Positions 53,129 to 62,774 of a DNA stretch of 64,000 bases are shown here, piece after piece; positions within the stretch are counted from its first letter, which is position 1, and each line of letters starts with the position of its first letter. Position numbers and translations under genes: made by a program. Source of the DNA: an uncultured Eggerthella sp. (GTDB lineage Bacteria; Actinomycetota; Coriobacteriia; Coriobacteriales; Eggerthellaceae); NCBI GenBank assembly GCA_959607715.1, contig CAUHNN010000006.1:1-64000 (forward strand), written 5' to 3'. A model generated the notes under the pieces. That model was not told where the DNA came from. It did not search any database and saw only the letters and a list, made by a program, of their open reading frames with translations.

Positions 53129-54466
53129 ATGAGAAGAATAGAGTTGGCCCCCGGTCAGGCGTTCGATAAAGACATGCTCGAGCGCCCCGGCGCCTTCAAC
53201 GCCGGGGCCCTCGCCGCCGCGACGTCCATCGTCGCCGACGTCAGGGAGCGCGGCGACGAGGCCCTTCGCGAATACACGGCGCGCTTCGACGGCGTCGAGA
53301 TCGAGGAGTTCCGCGTGTCCGATGCCGCTATCGACGAAGCGCTCTCTCGCGTCGATCCGAAGGTCGCCGCCGCCATCAACCGCGCCGCCGAGCAGATCCG
53401 CGATTTCCACGAGCGCCAGAAGCAGCAGGGCTGGTTTACCCTGCGCGAAGACGGCGCGCTCGTCGGCGCGAAGGTCACCCCGCTCGATTCCGTCGGCATC
53501 TACGTGCCCGGTGGACGCGCGCTCTATCCTTCATCGGTGCTGATGAACGCCGTTCCCGCAAGCGTCGCAGGCGTTGAGCGCATCGTGTGCGTGACGCCGC
53601 CGACCAAGGACGGCACGCTCGACCCCGCCATCATCGAGGCCTGCCGCGTTGCGGGCGTCACCGAGATCTACGCTGTCGGCGGTGCCCAGGCTATCGGCGC
53701 GCTTGCCTACGGTACCGAGTCGATCGAGCCCGTCGACAAGATCACCGGCCCGGGCAACGCCTTCGTCGCTGCAGCGAAGAAGCTCGTCTCGGGCGACGTG
53801 GGCATCGACATGATCGCCGGTCCTTCCGAGGTGTGCGTCGTCGCAGACGAGACGGCCGCCCCTGAGCTGGTCGCCATCGACCTCATGGCCCAGGCCGAGC
53901 ACGATCCGCTTGCAAGCTGCTATCTCGTCACCTTCTCCGCCTCGTATGCCGACGAGGTGGAGGCGGCCATCGCTCGCCACATGGATGGCTCCACGCGCGC
54001 CGAGATCACCACGGCGTCCTTAAGCGACAAGGGCCTCGTCATCGTCTGTCCCGACAGGGCAAGCGCCATCGACACGGTGAACGTGATCGCCCCCGAGCAC
54101 CTCGAGCTGCACCTTCCCGACGCCATGGACCTCTTGGGGTCGATCCGCCACGCGGGTGCCATCTTCATGGGCGAGTGGACCCCCGAAGCCGTCGGCGACT
54201 ACGTCGCGGGTCCGAACCACACGCTTCCCACCGGGGGAACGGCGCGCTTCTCCAGCCCGCTTTCGGTCGACGAGTTCGTGAAGAAGTCGAGCGTTATCCA
54301 GTATTCGCCCGCTGCCCTCATCCGCGATTCGGAGGCAATCATCACGCTTGCCGATCACGAGGGACTGTGGGCCCACGCCCAAAGCGTGCGCCTTCGCCGT
54401 GAGCTCGTCGAGCGCGCTTTCGCTGCCAAGGGCGAGGCCCGATCTGGCGCAACGGGGGCGAAGTGA
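53129..54466 (+). CDS. hisD: Histidinol dehydrogenase
   Basis: Oxidises histidinol to histidine in two steps, zinc-dependent; 445 residues. Family signatures include VGIYVPGGRALYPSSVLM, VGGAQAIGALAYGTE, IAGPSEVCVVAD and AEHDPLA, which carries zinc-site and catalytic residues. AAGGAGA precedes the ATG. It is separated from hisC by 3 bases. Confidence 0.97.
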   Translation: MRRIELAPGQAFDKDMLERPGAFNAGALAAATSIVADVRERGDEALREYTARFDGVEIEEFRVSDAAIDEALSRVDPKVAAAINRAAEQIRDFHERQKQQGWFTLREDGALVGAKVTPLDSVGIYVPGGRALYPSSVLMNAVPASVAGVERIVCVTPPTKDGTLDPAIIEACRVAGVTEIYAVGGAQAIGALAYGTESIEPVDKITGPGNAFVAAAKKLVSGDVGIDMIAGPSEVCVVADETAAPELVAIDLMAQAEHDPLASCYLVTFSASYADEVEAAIARHMDGSTRAEITTASLSDKGLVIVCPDRASAIDTVNVIAPEHLELHLPDAMDLLGSIRHAGAIFMGEWTPEAVGDYVAGPNHTLPTGGTARFSSPLSVDEFVKKSSVIQYSPAALIRDSEAIITLADHEGLWAHAQSVRLRRELVERAFAAKGEARSGATGAK

Positions 54467-54469
54467 TCG

Positions 54470-55543
54470 ATGCGAAGCGTACGTTCCTCGCAGCCTGCCT
54501 TGGAGGGGATCGAGCCCTACGATCCGAAGTATCTGCCGGCCGATGCCCTCATGTCGGCCAACGAGAATCCCGAAAACGTTCCCGCTCTCGTCCTCGATGA
54601 AATCGAGCGCGCCGTTCGCTCCCTGGCTTTCAACCGCTATCCCGACCCGCTTGCCAACGAGCTGCGCGACCTTATCGCGCAGGAGAACGGCCTTGCGCGT
54701 GAAAACGTGCTCATCGGCAACGGCGGCGACGAGCTTCTGTTCGATATTGCGCTCGCCTGGGGAGGCCCCGGCAGGACGTTTCTGAACGTGCCGCCCACCT
54801 TCTCGGTCTACGAGGCGAATGCGCGCTTGACGGGAACGACCACGGTCAACATCGCCAGACGCGCCGATTGCACGATCGACGAAGAGGCCGTCCTTACGCG
54901 TGTTGGCACTGGCGACGTCGACTACCTCATCATCACGAGCCCCAACAACCCCACGGGCGATTTGGCCGGGAGGGAGTTTCTCCGTCGACTGCTCGAAGCG
55001 ACCGATGCCCTCGTCGTCGTCGATGAGGCGTACTTCGAGTTCGCGGGCGTCACCATGGTCGACTGTCTCGAGCGCTTCGAGAACCTGCTGATCCTGCGCA
55101 CCTTCTCGAAGGCTTACAGCCTGGCGGGCGTGCGCTTGGGCTACCTCCTCGGTTCCGAGCGCGTCATCCGCGAGCTCATCAAGGTTCGCCAGCCTTATTC
55201 GGTCGACGCCGTTTCCCAAGCCATCGGCTGCGCGGTGTGCCGCAACCGCGACCTGTTCGCACCCGGCATCGCGCTCATCGTCGAGGAGCGGGATCGCCTG
55301 GCTGCCCGCTTGCGTTCGCTGCCGGGGGTCGAGGTGCACGATTCCGCGGCCAACTACCTTTTGGCCCGCATTCCCGAGGCAAGCAGCGTGTGGGAAAGCC
55401 TCTATGAGCGAGGTGTCCTTGTGCGCGACTTCTCTCGTGCGGCTGGTTTGGAGGGCTGCCTGCGCATCTCGGTCGGCTCTCCCGAGGAGAACGACAGGTT
55501 CATCGAGGCCCTTTCGGCCATTCTGAACGGAACAGGAGCGTAG
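54470..55543 (+). CDS. hisC: Histidinol-phosphate aminotransferase
   Basis: PLP-dependent class II aminotransferase, 357 residues, converting imidazole acetol phosphate to histidinol phosphate. The cofactor pocket and catalytic Lys are in LRTFSKAYSLAGVRLGY. SPNNPTGDL and VVDEAYFEF are typical. It lies between hisD and hisB with 3-base gaps, so it is translated from within the his operon. Confidence 0.96.
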   Translation: MRSVRSSQPALEGIEPYDPKYLPADALMSANENPENVPALVLDEIERAVRSLAFNRYPDPLANELRDLIAQENGLARENVLIGNGGDELLFDIALAWGGPGRTFLNVPPTFSVYEANARLTGTTTVNIARRADCTIDEEAVLTRVGTGDVDYLIITSPNNPTGDLAGREFLRRLLEATDALVVVDEAYFEFAGVTMVDCLERFENLLILRTFSKAYSLAGVRLGYLLGSERVIRELIKVRQPYSVDAVSQAIGCAVCRNRDLFAPGIALIVEERDRLAARLRSLPGVEVHDSAANYLLARIPEASSVWESLYERGVLVRDFSRAAGLEGCLRISVGSPEENDRFIEALSAILNGTGA

Positions 55544-55546
55544 ACG

Positions 55547-56146
55547 ATGAGCGAACGGAAAAGAACCGCGCAGCTTTCGCGCACCACCAAGGAAACCGAC
55601 ATCGCCCTTTCCGTCGACATCGACGGGTCGGGTGAAGTCGCCGTTGATACCGGCGTGCCGTTTTTCGACCATATGCTCGACGCGTTTGGCCGCCATGGCC
55701 TTTTCGACCTAGATGTGAAGGCTTCCGGCGACATCGACGTCGACGCCCACCACACGGTCGAGGACGTGGGCATCGTGCTCGGTCGCGCTTTCCTCGAGGC
55801 GATGGGCGAAAAACGCGGTGTGAATCGTTTCGGCCAGCGCTTGTTGCCCATGGACGAGACACTCGTTCTCGCTGCGCTCGATCTTTCGGGCCGCGGCCAG
55901 CTCCACTGGGATGTCGACCTCCCGCCGGTGATGCTCGGAACCTTCGAGGCGTCGCTTGCCAAGGAGTTCTTCATCGCCTTCGCCACCAACGCCCAGGTGA
56001 CGCTCCACGTTCGTTTGATCGCCGGGGAAAACGCCCACCACATCATCGAAGCGTGCTTCAAGGCCGTTGGACGCGCCCTGTGCGAGGCGCTTGAATGCAA
56101 CGAGCGCCTTGGCGGAGCCCTCCCGAGCACGAAGGGAAGCCTATGA
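55547..56146 (+). CDS. hisB: Imidazoleglycerol-phosphate dehydratase
   Basis: Dehydrates imidazoleglycerol phosphate; 199 residues, single-domain type without a histidinol phosphatase domain. Metal-binding His clusters are GVPFFDHMLDAFGRHG and DVDAHHTVEDVGI, repeated near the end as GENAHHIIEACFKAVG. Its stop overlaps hisH (ATGA). Confidence 0.97.
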   Translation: MSERKRTAQLSRTTKETDIALSVDIDGSGEVAVDTGVPFFDHMLDAFGRHGLFDLDVKASGDIDVDAHHTVEDVGIVLGRAFLEAMGEKRGVNRFGQRLLPMDETLVLAALDLSGRGQLHWDVDLPPVMLGTFEASLAKEFFIAFATNAQVTLHVRLIAGENAHHIIEACFKAVGRALCEALECNERLGGALPSTKGSL

Positions 56147-56787
56147 TCGCCGTCGTAGACTACTGCAAAGGCAACCTCAAAAGCGTCGAGCGCGGTCTTG
56201 CCGCCGCAGGCGGGGATGCGCTCATCACCGATGATCCGGCGATCATCGCACGCGCCGACGCCATCGTCTTGCCGGGCGTGGGGGCGTTCACCGACGCCGC
56301 GGACACGATGGCCAAGACCGGTCAGCGTGAAGCGATCCGCGCCGCCATCGATGCGGGCAAGCCGTTTCTCGGCATCTGCCTCGGCGAGCACCTTCTGTTC
56401 GAGCAGGGCGTCGAAGGGGCGAGTGATGCGAAGGATCTTCCCCAGGGGCTCGGTGTGCTTCCGGGCACGGTCGTGCGCATGCCTTCGGAAAACGCGATGA
56501 ATGAGCCGTTCAAGGTCCCCCATGTGGGCTGGAACTCCATCGAGTTTTCGGCGGATACCGCCTGCCCTCTTCTCGAGGGAATCGATCCGGGGGAGTACTT
56601 CTACTTCACCCATAGTTTCATCGCTCCCGAAACCCCGTTCACGGTGGCCACCACCACCCATTCGACCACGTTTCCCTGCGTGGTGCAGAAGGGCACCGCT
56701 TTCGGCGTCCAGTTCCACCCCGAGAAATCCTCCGATGCGGGAGCGAAGCTGTTGAAGAACTTCCTGCGCATCGTCGAAGGCCGATAA
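56143..56787 (+). CDS. hisH: Imidazole glycerol phosphate synthase subunit HisH
   Basis: Class I glutamine amidotransferase of 214 residues that supplies ammonia to HisF. The triad is visible: nucleophile Cys79 in FLGICLGEHLLF and the His/Glu in GVQFHPEKSSD. The nucleophile loop reads GEHLL rather than the usual GMQLL. ATG 56143 overlaps the hisB stop. Confidence 0.96.
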   Translation: MIAVVDYCKGNLKSVERGLAAAGGDALITDDPAIIARADAIVLPGVGAFTDAADTMAKTGQREAIRAAIDAGKPFLGICLGEHLLFEQGVEGASDAKDLPQGLGVLPGTVVRMPSENAMNEPFKVPHVGWNSIEFSADTACPLLEGIDPGEYFYFTHSFIAPETPFTVATTTHSTTFPCVVQKGTAFGVQFHPEKSSDAGAKLLKNFLRIVEGR

Positions 56788-56846
56788 TCCCGCAAGAACA
56801 ACGATGGCCGCCTCGTGGGCGGCCGCAGCGACAGAGAGGCATACCC

Positions 56847-57578
56847 ATGGAATTGCTCCCCGCGATCGACATCCTCGACGGCAAGGCCGTGCGTCTGGCG
56901 AAAGGCGACTACGATGCCGTCACCGTGTACAACGACGACCCGGTCGAACAGGCGCGCGCTTTCGAGCGCATGGGCGCTCGGTGGATCCACGTCGTCGACC
57001 TGAATGGCGCTCGCAGCGGTATCCAGGAGAACCGCGACCAGGTGCGCCGCATCGTGATGGAGACCTCCCTCAAGGTCGAGGTGGGCGGTGGCGTGCGCAG
57101 TATGGAGGCGATCGCCGATTGGGCCGAGGCGGGGGCATCGCGCATCGTTCTCGGGACGGCGCTCGTGAAGAATCCCGCGTTCGCGCGCGAGGCAATCGAG
57201 CGCTACGGCGATTTGCTTGCTGCCGGCATCGACGCCCGTGACGGCGAGGTCGCCGTCGCAGGGTGGGAGAAGGGATCGGGGGTGAGCGCCGAAAAGCTTG
57301 CCCGCGAGATGGCCGATCTGGGGTATCGCCATATGGTCTACACCGACATCTCCCGCGACGGCATGCAGACCGGCATCGACGCCGACGCCTATGCCCGCAT
57401 GGCCGAGGTATTCGGCCATCCCGTCATCGCATCGGGCGGCGTGGCCGATCTTTCCGATGTCGAGCGACTCAGCCGGATCAGCGCGTGCATCGAGGGCATG
57501 ATCGCCGGTCGCGCTGTGTACGAGGGGACCCTCGACGTCGAAGCCGCGCTCGAGCGCTGCGCGCAGACGCGCGGTTAG
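56847..57578 (+). CDS. hisA: ProFAR isomerase HisA
   Basis: TIM-barrel sugar isomerase of 243 residues. The first catalytic Asp is in [15 protein letters not shown], and the second in [20 protein letters not shown] and TDISRDGM are phosphate or substrate loops. Many actinobacteria use a bifunctional HisA/TrpF (PriA); the sequence alone does not decide that here. GAGAGG precedes the ATG. Confidence 0.95.
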   Translation: MELLPAIDILDGKAVRLAKGDYDAVTVYNDDPVEQARAFERMGARWIHVVDLNGARSGIQENRDQVRRIVMETSLKVEVGGGVRSMEAIADWAEAGASRIVLGTALVKNPAFAREAIERYGDLLAAGIDARDGEVAVAGWEKGSGVSAEKLAREMADLGYRHMVYTDISRDGMQTGIDADAYARMAEVFGHPVIASGGVADLSDVERLSRISACIEGMIAGRAVYEGTLDVEAALERCAQTRG

Positions 57579-57609
57579 CCGCTTCGGTAGGGAAGGAGCG
57601 ATCGAGATC

Positions 57610-58374
57610 ATGCTCACCAAACGAGTCATCCCCTGCATGGACGTCAAGGACGGGCGCGTGGTGAAGGGGGTCAACTTCGTCAACCTGCGCGATGCGGGCG
57701 ACCCCATCGAATTGGCCCAGCGCTACGACGAGCAGCGTGCCGACGAGGTCGTGTTCCTCGACATCACCGCGACCCACGAGGGGCGCTCGACGACGATCGA
57801 GATGGCGAGCCGCGCAAGCGAGGAGCTCCATCTTCCGTATTGCGTCGGCGGGGGATTCCGCAGCGTCGCCGATATCAGGGAGATGATCGCCGCCGGTGCC
57901 GACAAGGTGTCGGTCAACTCCGCCGCGGTCAAGGACCCGTCGCTCATCACCGAAGCGGCACGCGCCTTCGGCACCCAGGCGATCCTGTGCGCCATCGACG
58001 CCAAGCAGGTGCCGGGCAACCCCAACAAGTGGGAAGTCTATGTGGCCGGCGGACGCACCAACACCGGGCTCGACGCGGTCGAGTGGGCGCGTGAAGCGGC
58101 CCGACGAGGCGCGGGCGAGATCCTTTTGACGAGCATGGACCGCGACGGAAGCAAGGACGGTTTCGACATTGCGCTGACGCGCGCCGTCGCTCGTGCGGTC
58201 AACATCCCCGTCATCGCATCGGGGGGAGTCGGCAAGCTCGAGCATTTCGCCGAGGGCATCATCGAGGGCGAAGCCGATGCGGTCCTTGCGGCGAGCGTGT
58301 TCCATTTCGGCGAATTGACCATTCGCGAGGTGAAGGAGTACCTGCGCTCTCAAGGCGTCGCCGTTCGCCTGTAG
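57610..58374 (+). CDS. hisF: Imidazole glycerol phosphate synthase subunit HisF
   Basis: Cyclase partner of HisH, TIM barrel, 254 residues. It begins [43 protein letters not shown] and [15 protein letters not shown] are diagnostic. It follows hisA by 31 bases. Confidence 0.97.
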   Translation: MLTKRVIPCMDVKDGRVVKGVNFVNLRDAGDPIELAQRYDEQRADEVVFLDITATHEGRSTTIEMASRASEELHLPYCVGGGFRSVADIREMIAAGADKVSVNSAAVKDPSLITEAARAFGTQAILCAIDAKQVPGNPNKWEVYVAGGRTNTGLDAVEWAREAARRGAGEILLTSMDRDGSKDGFDIALTRAVARAVNIPVIASGGVGKLEHFAEGIIEGEADAVLAASVFHFGELTIREVKEYLRSQGVAVRL

Positions 58375-58550
58375 CGCGCTGCGTCCATCTCGGTCGCGGT
58401 GCGTTTTTACGCGTCGGGGGATGATCGTGCCGAGTGCTTCGGCCTGCGGGGTGATTCTGCAGTTTACGCGGTTGGGCGTTATCGCGCAGCCTGGATCGGC
58501 GCATGACGGGTAACATCGTTGAAATGGCTGGAAACGCGAAGGGATGGATT

Positions 58551-58901
58551 ATGTCGGATATCGATATCGAGCGCGATGAGCTCGACCTTGGCGACGTCGC
58601 CTTCAACGAGAAGGGGCTCGTCGCGTGCATCGTGCAGGACTGCGAGACGCGCGAGGTCCTTATGATGGCGTGGATGAACGAAGAGTCCCTTCGCCTGAGC
58701 GTCGAGCAGAAGACCACCTGGTTCTGGTCGCGCAGTCGCAAGAAGCTGTGGCGCAAAGGCGAGGAGTCGGGCAATATCCAGCAGTTGGTGGAGCTTCGCT
58801 ATGACTGCGACGCCGATACCCTCCTCGCACTCGTGCGTCCTTCGGGCCCGGCTTGCCACACCGGTCAGACGAGCTGTTTTTACCGCTCTTTCGATCTGTA
58901 G
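58551..58901 (+). CDS. hisI: Phosphoribosyl-AMP cyclohydrolase
   Basis: Zn-dependent ring opening of PR-AMP; 116 residues, stand-alone HisI without His[31 protein letters not shown] and the zinc ligands in [10 protein letters not shown] and [12 protein letters not shown] are present. ATG 58551 follows AAGGGATGG. There is a 176-base gap after hisF. hisE is not found in this window. Confidence 0.95.
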   Translation: MSDIDIERDELDLGDVAFNEKGLVACIVQDCETREVLMMAWMNEESLRLSVEQKTTWFWSRSRKKLWRKGEESGNIQQLVELRYDCDADTLLALVRPSGPACHTGQTSCFYRSFDL

Positions 58902-58910
58902 GCGCGGGTC

Positions 58911-59732
58911 GTGTTCGGCTACATCCTGCCCAATCTCGAAAGTCTCGATGACGAAGAGAAGGCCCGCTACCGCAGCGTCTATTGCGGGGTATGCCGATCG
59001 CTCAAGGCCCGATACGGCCAGATGAGCCGTATCGGCGTTTCGTACGACATGGCGTTTCTCGCTCTTCTTCTGGGGTCCCTCTACGAACCCGAGGAGGCCG
59101 GCGGCCAGGCGCGCTGCCCGGTTCATCCCCTTGCCCCGCAGCGCTACGTTCGCACGCCCTTCACCGACTACGCGGCCGATTTGAGCGTTGCGCTCGTCTA
59201 CCACAAGTGCCTCGACGATTGGCGCGACGATGCGTCGAAGCGGGCGCGCGGCGTTTCGCTGGCGCTTTCCGGCGCCTATCGCACGGCGGCTCGCCTTCGC
59301 CCGGAAATGTGCGCGATCGTCGAGCGGGCGATGGCCGATGTCCACGAACTCGAGGAGAGCCGCATCTCTTCCCCCGATGCGGCCGCCAATCGATTCGGAT
59401 TGATGCTCGGCGACCTTTTCGCCGTCGAAGATGACTTCTGGGCAACGGAATTGCGGCGTTTTGGTGCCCGTCTGGGCAAATTCGTCTACGTGATGGATGC
59501 CGCGATGGACTTGGAGGAAGATCGTGAGTCCGGAAGCTACAACCCCTTCGCCGCACGTGATGTCGATGAGCGCGCGATGGACGAGAATCTCGAATTACTC
59601 GCGGCGAACATGACCGAGTCGTTCGAGCGCCTGCCGCTCGAACGCGATGTCCATGTGATGAGGAGCGTCCTTTACGCGGGCGTGTGGCAACGGTACAAGC
59701 AGAAGAAAGAGGATGGGAAGGCGCATGGTTAG
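58911..59732 (+). CDS. DUF5685 family protein
   Basis: Cytosolic, mainly helical protein of 273 residues. The N-terminus MFGYILPNLESLDDEEKARY followed by RSVYCGVCRSLKARYG is the DUF5685 signature, with a Cys-x-x-Cys near residue 25 and later another Cys (ARCPVH). Function unknown. GTG start with a weak ribosome-binding site, 9 bases after hisI. It overlaps the J-domain gene by 8 bases, which points to a shared function rather than a his role. Confidence 0.8.
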   Translation: MFGYILPNLESLDDEEKARYRSVYCGVCRSLKARYGQMSRIGVSYDMAFLALLLGSLYEPEEAGGQARCPVHPLAPQRYVRTPFTDYAADLSVALVYHKCLDDWRDDASKRARGVSLALSGAYRTAARLRPEMCAIVERAMADVHELEESRISSPDAAANRFGLMLGDLFAVEDDFWATELRRFGARLGKFVYVMDAAMDLEEDRESGSYNPFAARDVDERAMDENLELLAANMTESFERLPLERDVHVMRSVLYAGVWQRYKQKKEDGKAHG

Positions 59733-60474
59733 AGACCCCTACGAAGTGCTCGGCGTTGAGAGAGGCGCTTCGACGGATGAGGTCAAGAAGGCCTATCGCA
59801 AGAAGGCCCGAGAAAACCACCCCGACCTGAATCCGAACAACCCGGCCGCCGCCGAGCGCATGAACGAAGTGAACGAGGCATACGATCGCATCCTCAATCC
59901 GGAAAAGTACGCGGCAAGCGACCGTCGTGCGAAGGGCGGTCAGCCCGGCTCGTCATCGCAGGGACCCGCTGGCCCGTCCCGAACCGGCGGTTCCCAGCAG
60001 ACGGGCTACAGCACCGAGGGCAACCCTTATGGCTGGACGACGATCGACCTCGACGACCTGTTCGGCTTCGGCCAGGCCGGCTCCTCTTCCATTCCCCGTC
60101 CCGAGGCATCCGCCTCCGATTCCCCGCTCATTAGGCAGGCCATCGACGCCATCAACGCCCAGCGTTTCGCGCAGGCTGTCGACATCTTGGGCACGGTCAC
60201 CAGCACGGGCCGCGATGCGCGTTGGTATTACCTGAGCGCGTTGGCAAACGACGGCGCGGGCAATTCCCTCTCGGCGCTCGAGCATATTCGAAGGGCCGTC
60301 AAGCTCGATCCTTCCAAGACGGAGTACCGTCAAGTCCTAATGATGTTCCAGCAGGCGGGGTCGGCCTACCGGGAAGAGGGTCAGGCGCGCGGGTTCACCG
60401 TCGGCGCGGTCGATCCCGGGTATCTCTGCTGCGGCCTGTGCCTGGCCCAGTCCGCTTGCATTAGCTTCTGCTGA
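59725..60474 (+). CDS. J-domain (DnaJ-like) protein with Cys-rich C-terminus
   Basis: Hsp40-type co-chaperone of 249 residues. The N-terminal J domain ([20 protein letters not shown]) has the HPD motif at residues 32-34 that activates Hsp70. A Gly/Ser-rich linker leads to a TPR-like helical region ([20 protein letters not shown]) and a C-terminus with five Cys ([17 protein letters not shown]). It lacks the zinc-finger and substrate domains of true DnaJ. It overlaps the DUF5685 gene and precedes a DnaK paralogue by 80 bases. Confidence 0.85.
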   Translation: MVRDPYEVLGVERGASTDEVKKAYRKKARENHPDLNPNNPAAAERMNEVNEAYDRILNPEKYAASDRRAKGGQPGSSSQGPAGPSRTGGSQQTGYSTEGNPYGWTTIDLDDLFGFGQAGSSSIPRPEASASDSPLIRQAIDAINAQRFAQAVDILGTVTSTGRDARWYYLSALANDGAGNSLSALEHIRRAVKLDPSKTEYRQVLMMFQQAGSAYREEGQARGFTVGAVDPGYLCCGLCLAQSACISFC

Positions 60475-60487
60475 TCGATCGGGGCGC

Positions 60488-60516
60488 CGCGGCTTTGCCG
60501 CTGCCCTGCGTTTTTT
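60488..60516 (+). terminator. Weak putative terminator before dnaK
   Basis: A small GCGGC-TTT-GCCGC hairpin is followed, 10 bases later, by TTTTTT. It could limit read-through from the J-domain gene. Confidence 0.3.
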
Positions 60517-60554
60517 CACAGGCATTCGCGCTTTGCGCGGGAAAAGGAGGAGTC

Positions 60555-62336
60555 ATGGCGGCAACGATCGGCATCGACCTCGGCACGACGAACAGCTGCG
60601 TGGCGGCTATGGAAGGCGGCCAGGTCACCATCATCCCGAATGCGGAAGGGGAGCGCACGACGCCGAGCGTGGTGGCGTTTTCCAAAGACGGGGAGCGTTT
60701 GGTGGGCAGCGTCGCTCTTCGTCAGGCGGCCCTTAATCCTGAGCGGACCTTCTCTTCGGTGAAGCGCCATATGGGATCCACGTGGAAGACCACCGTCGAC
60801 GGGAAGGGCTTCACCGCCCAGGAGCTTTCCGCGATGATCCTGCGTAAGCTGCGCCGCGATGCCGAGGCTTTCCTGGGCATGGAGGTCGTTGACGCGGTCA
60901 TCACGGTTCCCGCCTACTTCGACGATTCCCAGCGCCAGGCGACCAAGGATGCGGGTCGTATCGCCGGCCTGAACGTCTTGCGCATCATCAACGAGCCGAC
61001 AAGCGCCGCGCTCGCATACGGTTTGGACAACGTGGACGCCCAGAAGGTGATGGTCTACGACCTCGGCGGCGGCACGTTCGATGTGTCGGTGATCGAGATC
61101 GGCGGGGACGTTATCGAGGTTTTGGCGACGTCGGGCGACAACCATCTCGGCGGCGACGACTTCGATGCGCGCATCGTCGAGCATATCGCCGAGGAGTTTC
61201 GCTCCCTTCACGGCGAAGACCTCAGGCGCAACCCCCAAGCGCTCCAGCGCATCACCGAGGCCGCCGAGCGCGCGAAGAAGGAGCTGTCGTCGATGACGTC
61301 GACGCAGATCAACCTCCCCTTCATCTCCCAGGGACCCGAAGGCCCGCTTCATATCGACATGACGCTTACGCGCGGCGAGTTCGAGCGCATGACCTACGAT
61401 TTGGTGGAGCGCACGGCCGGGCCGGTGCGCATGGCGCTCGATGATGCCGGCATCGCCGCTTCCGAGTTGGGATGCGTCCTGCTCGTCGGGGGCTCGACGC
61501 GCATTCCCTCCGTGCAGGAAAAGGTGCGCGCGCTGACGGGCAAGGAACCCTCTTCCTCGATCAACCCCGACGAGTGCGTGGCGAGCGGCGCCGCCGTTCA
61601 GGGCAATACGCTCGCCGGATCCAAGGCGGGCATCGTCGCTGCGAACAGCCTTCTTCTGCTCGACGTGACGCCGCTTTCCCTTGCAATCGAGACGGTTGGC
61701 GGAGTCGCGACACGGCTCGTCGAGCGCAACTCGACGCTGCCCGTCCACTATTCCCAGGTGTTCAGCACGGCCGCTCCGTTCCAGACGAGCGTTGAGATCA
61801 AGGTGCTCCAGGGCGAGCGGCCCATGGCCGCCGACAACAAGGCCATCGGAACGTTTCGCCTCAAGGGGATCAAACGCGCGCCTGCGGGCGTTCCCCAGAT
61901 CGAGGTCACGTTCGACATCGACGCCAACGGCATCCTCACCGTTTCGGCGAAGGATCTCGACACGGGCAAGCAACAGTCGATCGTGATCGACGACTCCGAT
62001 CGCATGAGCGACGAGGAGATCGAGAAGGCGGTCGCCGACGCCGAGGAATACGCCGCCGTCGACGAGCTTCGCCGTGCGACGATGGAGGTGCGCAGGAATG
62101 CCCAAGATCTGCTCCAGCAGGTCGAATCCGCCCTCGCGAAGGCGGGCAAGCAGCTCGACCGAAACGAGAAGCGCTCGGTCAAGGCCGCCTCGGCGGAGCT
62201 CCAGCGCGTCTTATCGCGTCGTCCTCGCAAGAACGAGGAGCTCGATCCCCAGGCCGAGGCGCGCGACATCGTCATCGCCGCAGAGGCGCTCGATCGCGTG
62301 AGCGCTCATGTGCGCGAGCTCGCTTCGGCGCAGTAA
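60555..62336 (+). CDS. Hsp70 chaperone, DnaK-like paralogue
   Basis: 593 residues. The nucleotide-binding domain has [34 protein letters not shown] and [10 protein letters not shown]. The substrate-binding beta domain has [17 protein letters not shown] and [13 protein letters not shown]. The C-terminal lid is short and ends RELASAQ, without the acidic EEVD/EVDDK-type tail of housekeeping DnaK. Strong AAGGAGGAG ribosome-binding site before ATG 60555. No grpE or CIRCE adjoins. It may be a specialised Hsp70 for the J-protein and DUF5685 upstream, or the main DnaK. Confidence 0.9.
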   Translation: MAATIGIDLGTTNSCVAAMEGGQVTIIPNAEGERTTPSVVAFSKDGERLVGSVALRQAALNPERTFSSVKRHMGSTWKTTVDGKGFTAQELSAMILRKLRRDAEAFLGMEVVDAVITVPAYFDDSQRQATKDAGRIAGLNVLRIINEPTSAALAYGLDNVDAQKVMVYDLGGGTFDVSVIEIGGDVIEVLATSGDNHLGGDDFDARIVEHIAEEFRSLHGEDLRRNPQALQRITEAAERAKKELSSMTSTQINLPFISQGPEGPLHIDMTLTRGEFERMTYDLVERTAGPVRMALDDAGIAASELGCVLLVGGSTRIPSVQEKVRALTGKEPSSSINPDECVASGAAVQGNTLAGSKAGIVAANSLLLLDVTPLSLAIETVGGVATRLVERNSTLPVHYSQVFSTAAPFQTSVEIKVLQGERPMAADNKAIGTFRLKGIKRAPAGVPQIEVTFDIDANGILTVSAKDLDTGKQQSIVIDDSDRMSDEEIEKAVADAEEYAAVDELRRATMEVRRNAQDLLQQVESALAKAGKQLDRNEKRSVKAASAELQRVLSRRPRKNEELDPQAEARDIVIAAEALDRVSAHVRELASAQ

Positions 62337-62402
62337 GCGAAGGGGCGCTTCGGGCGTGTGGGTTTATTCGGAAGGATCGGTGCTGCGTCGGGCGTACTGC
62401 GC

Positions 62403-62408
62403 TATACT
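62403..62408 (+). promoter_or_regulatory. -10 box of the pheST transcript
   Basis: TATACT upstream of the T-box leader; -35 not obvious. Confidence 0.5.
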
Positions 62409-62429
62409 GACCAATTACATGCGATGACG

Positions 62430-62726
62430 AAGACAGCGTGCTCGCGATCGCGGTGACCAGAGAAGGGCCCCTTCGGATGTTCCGATGGCTGGAAGGACCT
62501 CTCCGTCGAAGAGCACGATTCCCTTCACCAGCACCAGGGTGAACGCAGGATGGAAGCGGGCAAGGCCCGACTCCATGGATGCTGCTAGTCCTGGCGGGCG
62601 CTCCCGTCACAGAGCGAACGAGTGGATGCTCGCTGCCGCCCATCAAGGCGAAGCGACGTCAACCAGGGTGGTACCGCGAGAGCCCTTCTCGTCCTTGGAT
62701 CGACAGGACGAGAAGGGCTCTTTTTT
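62430..62726 (+). ncRNA. T-box leader of pheST
   Basis: The T-box core AACCAGGGTGGTACCGCG (62661-62678) leads into a terminator stem GAGCCCTTCTCGTCCT / AGGACGAGAAGGGCTC followed by TTTTTT. Upstream folded sequence can form Stem I. A TTC codon followed by A at 62524-62526 is a candidate specifier for tRNA-Phe, in agreement with pheS downstream; the exact specifier loop was not folded. Uncharged tRNA-Phe would favour read-through. Confidence 0.92.
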
Positions 62727-62774
62727 GGTTTGCGGGGAATCAGCTCCCGCATGGATAAGGAAAGGTTGCACGGA

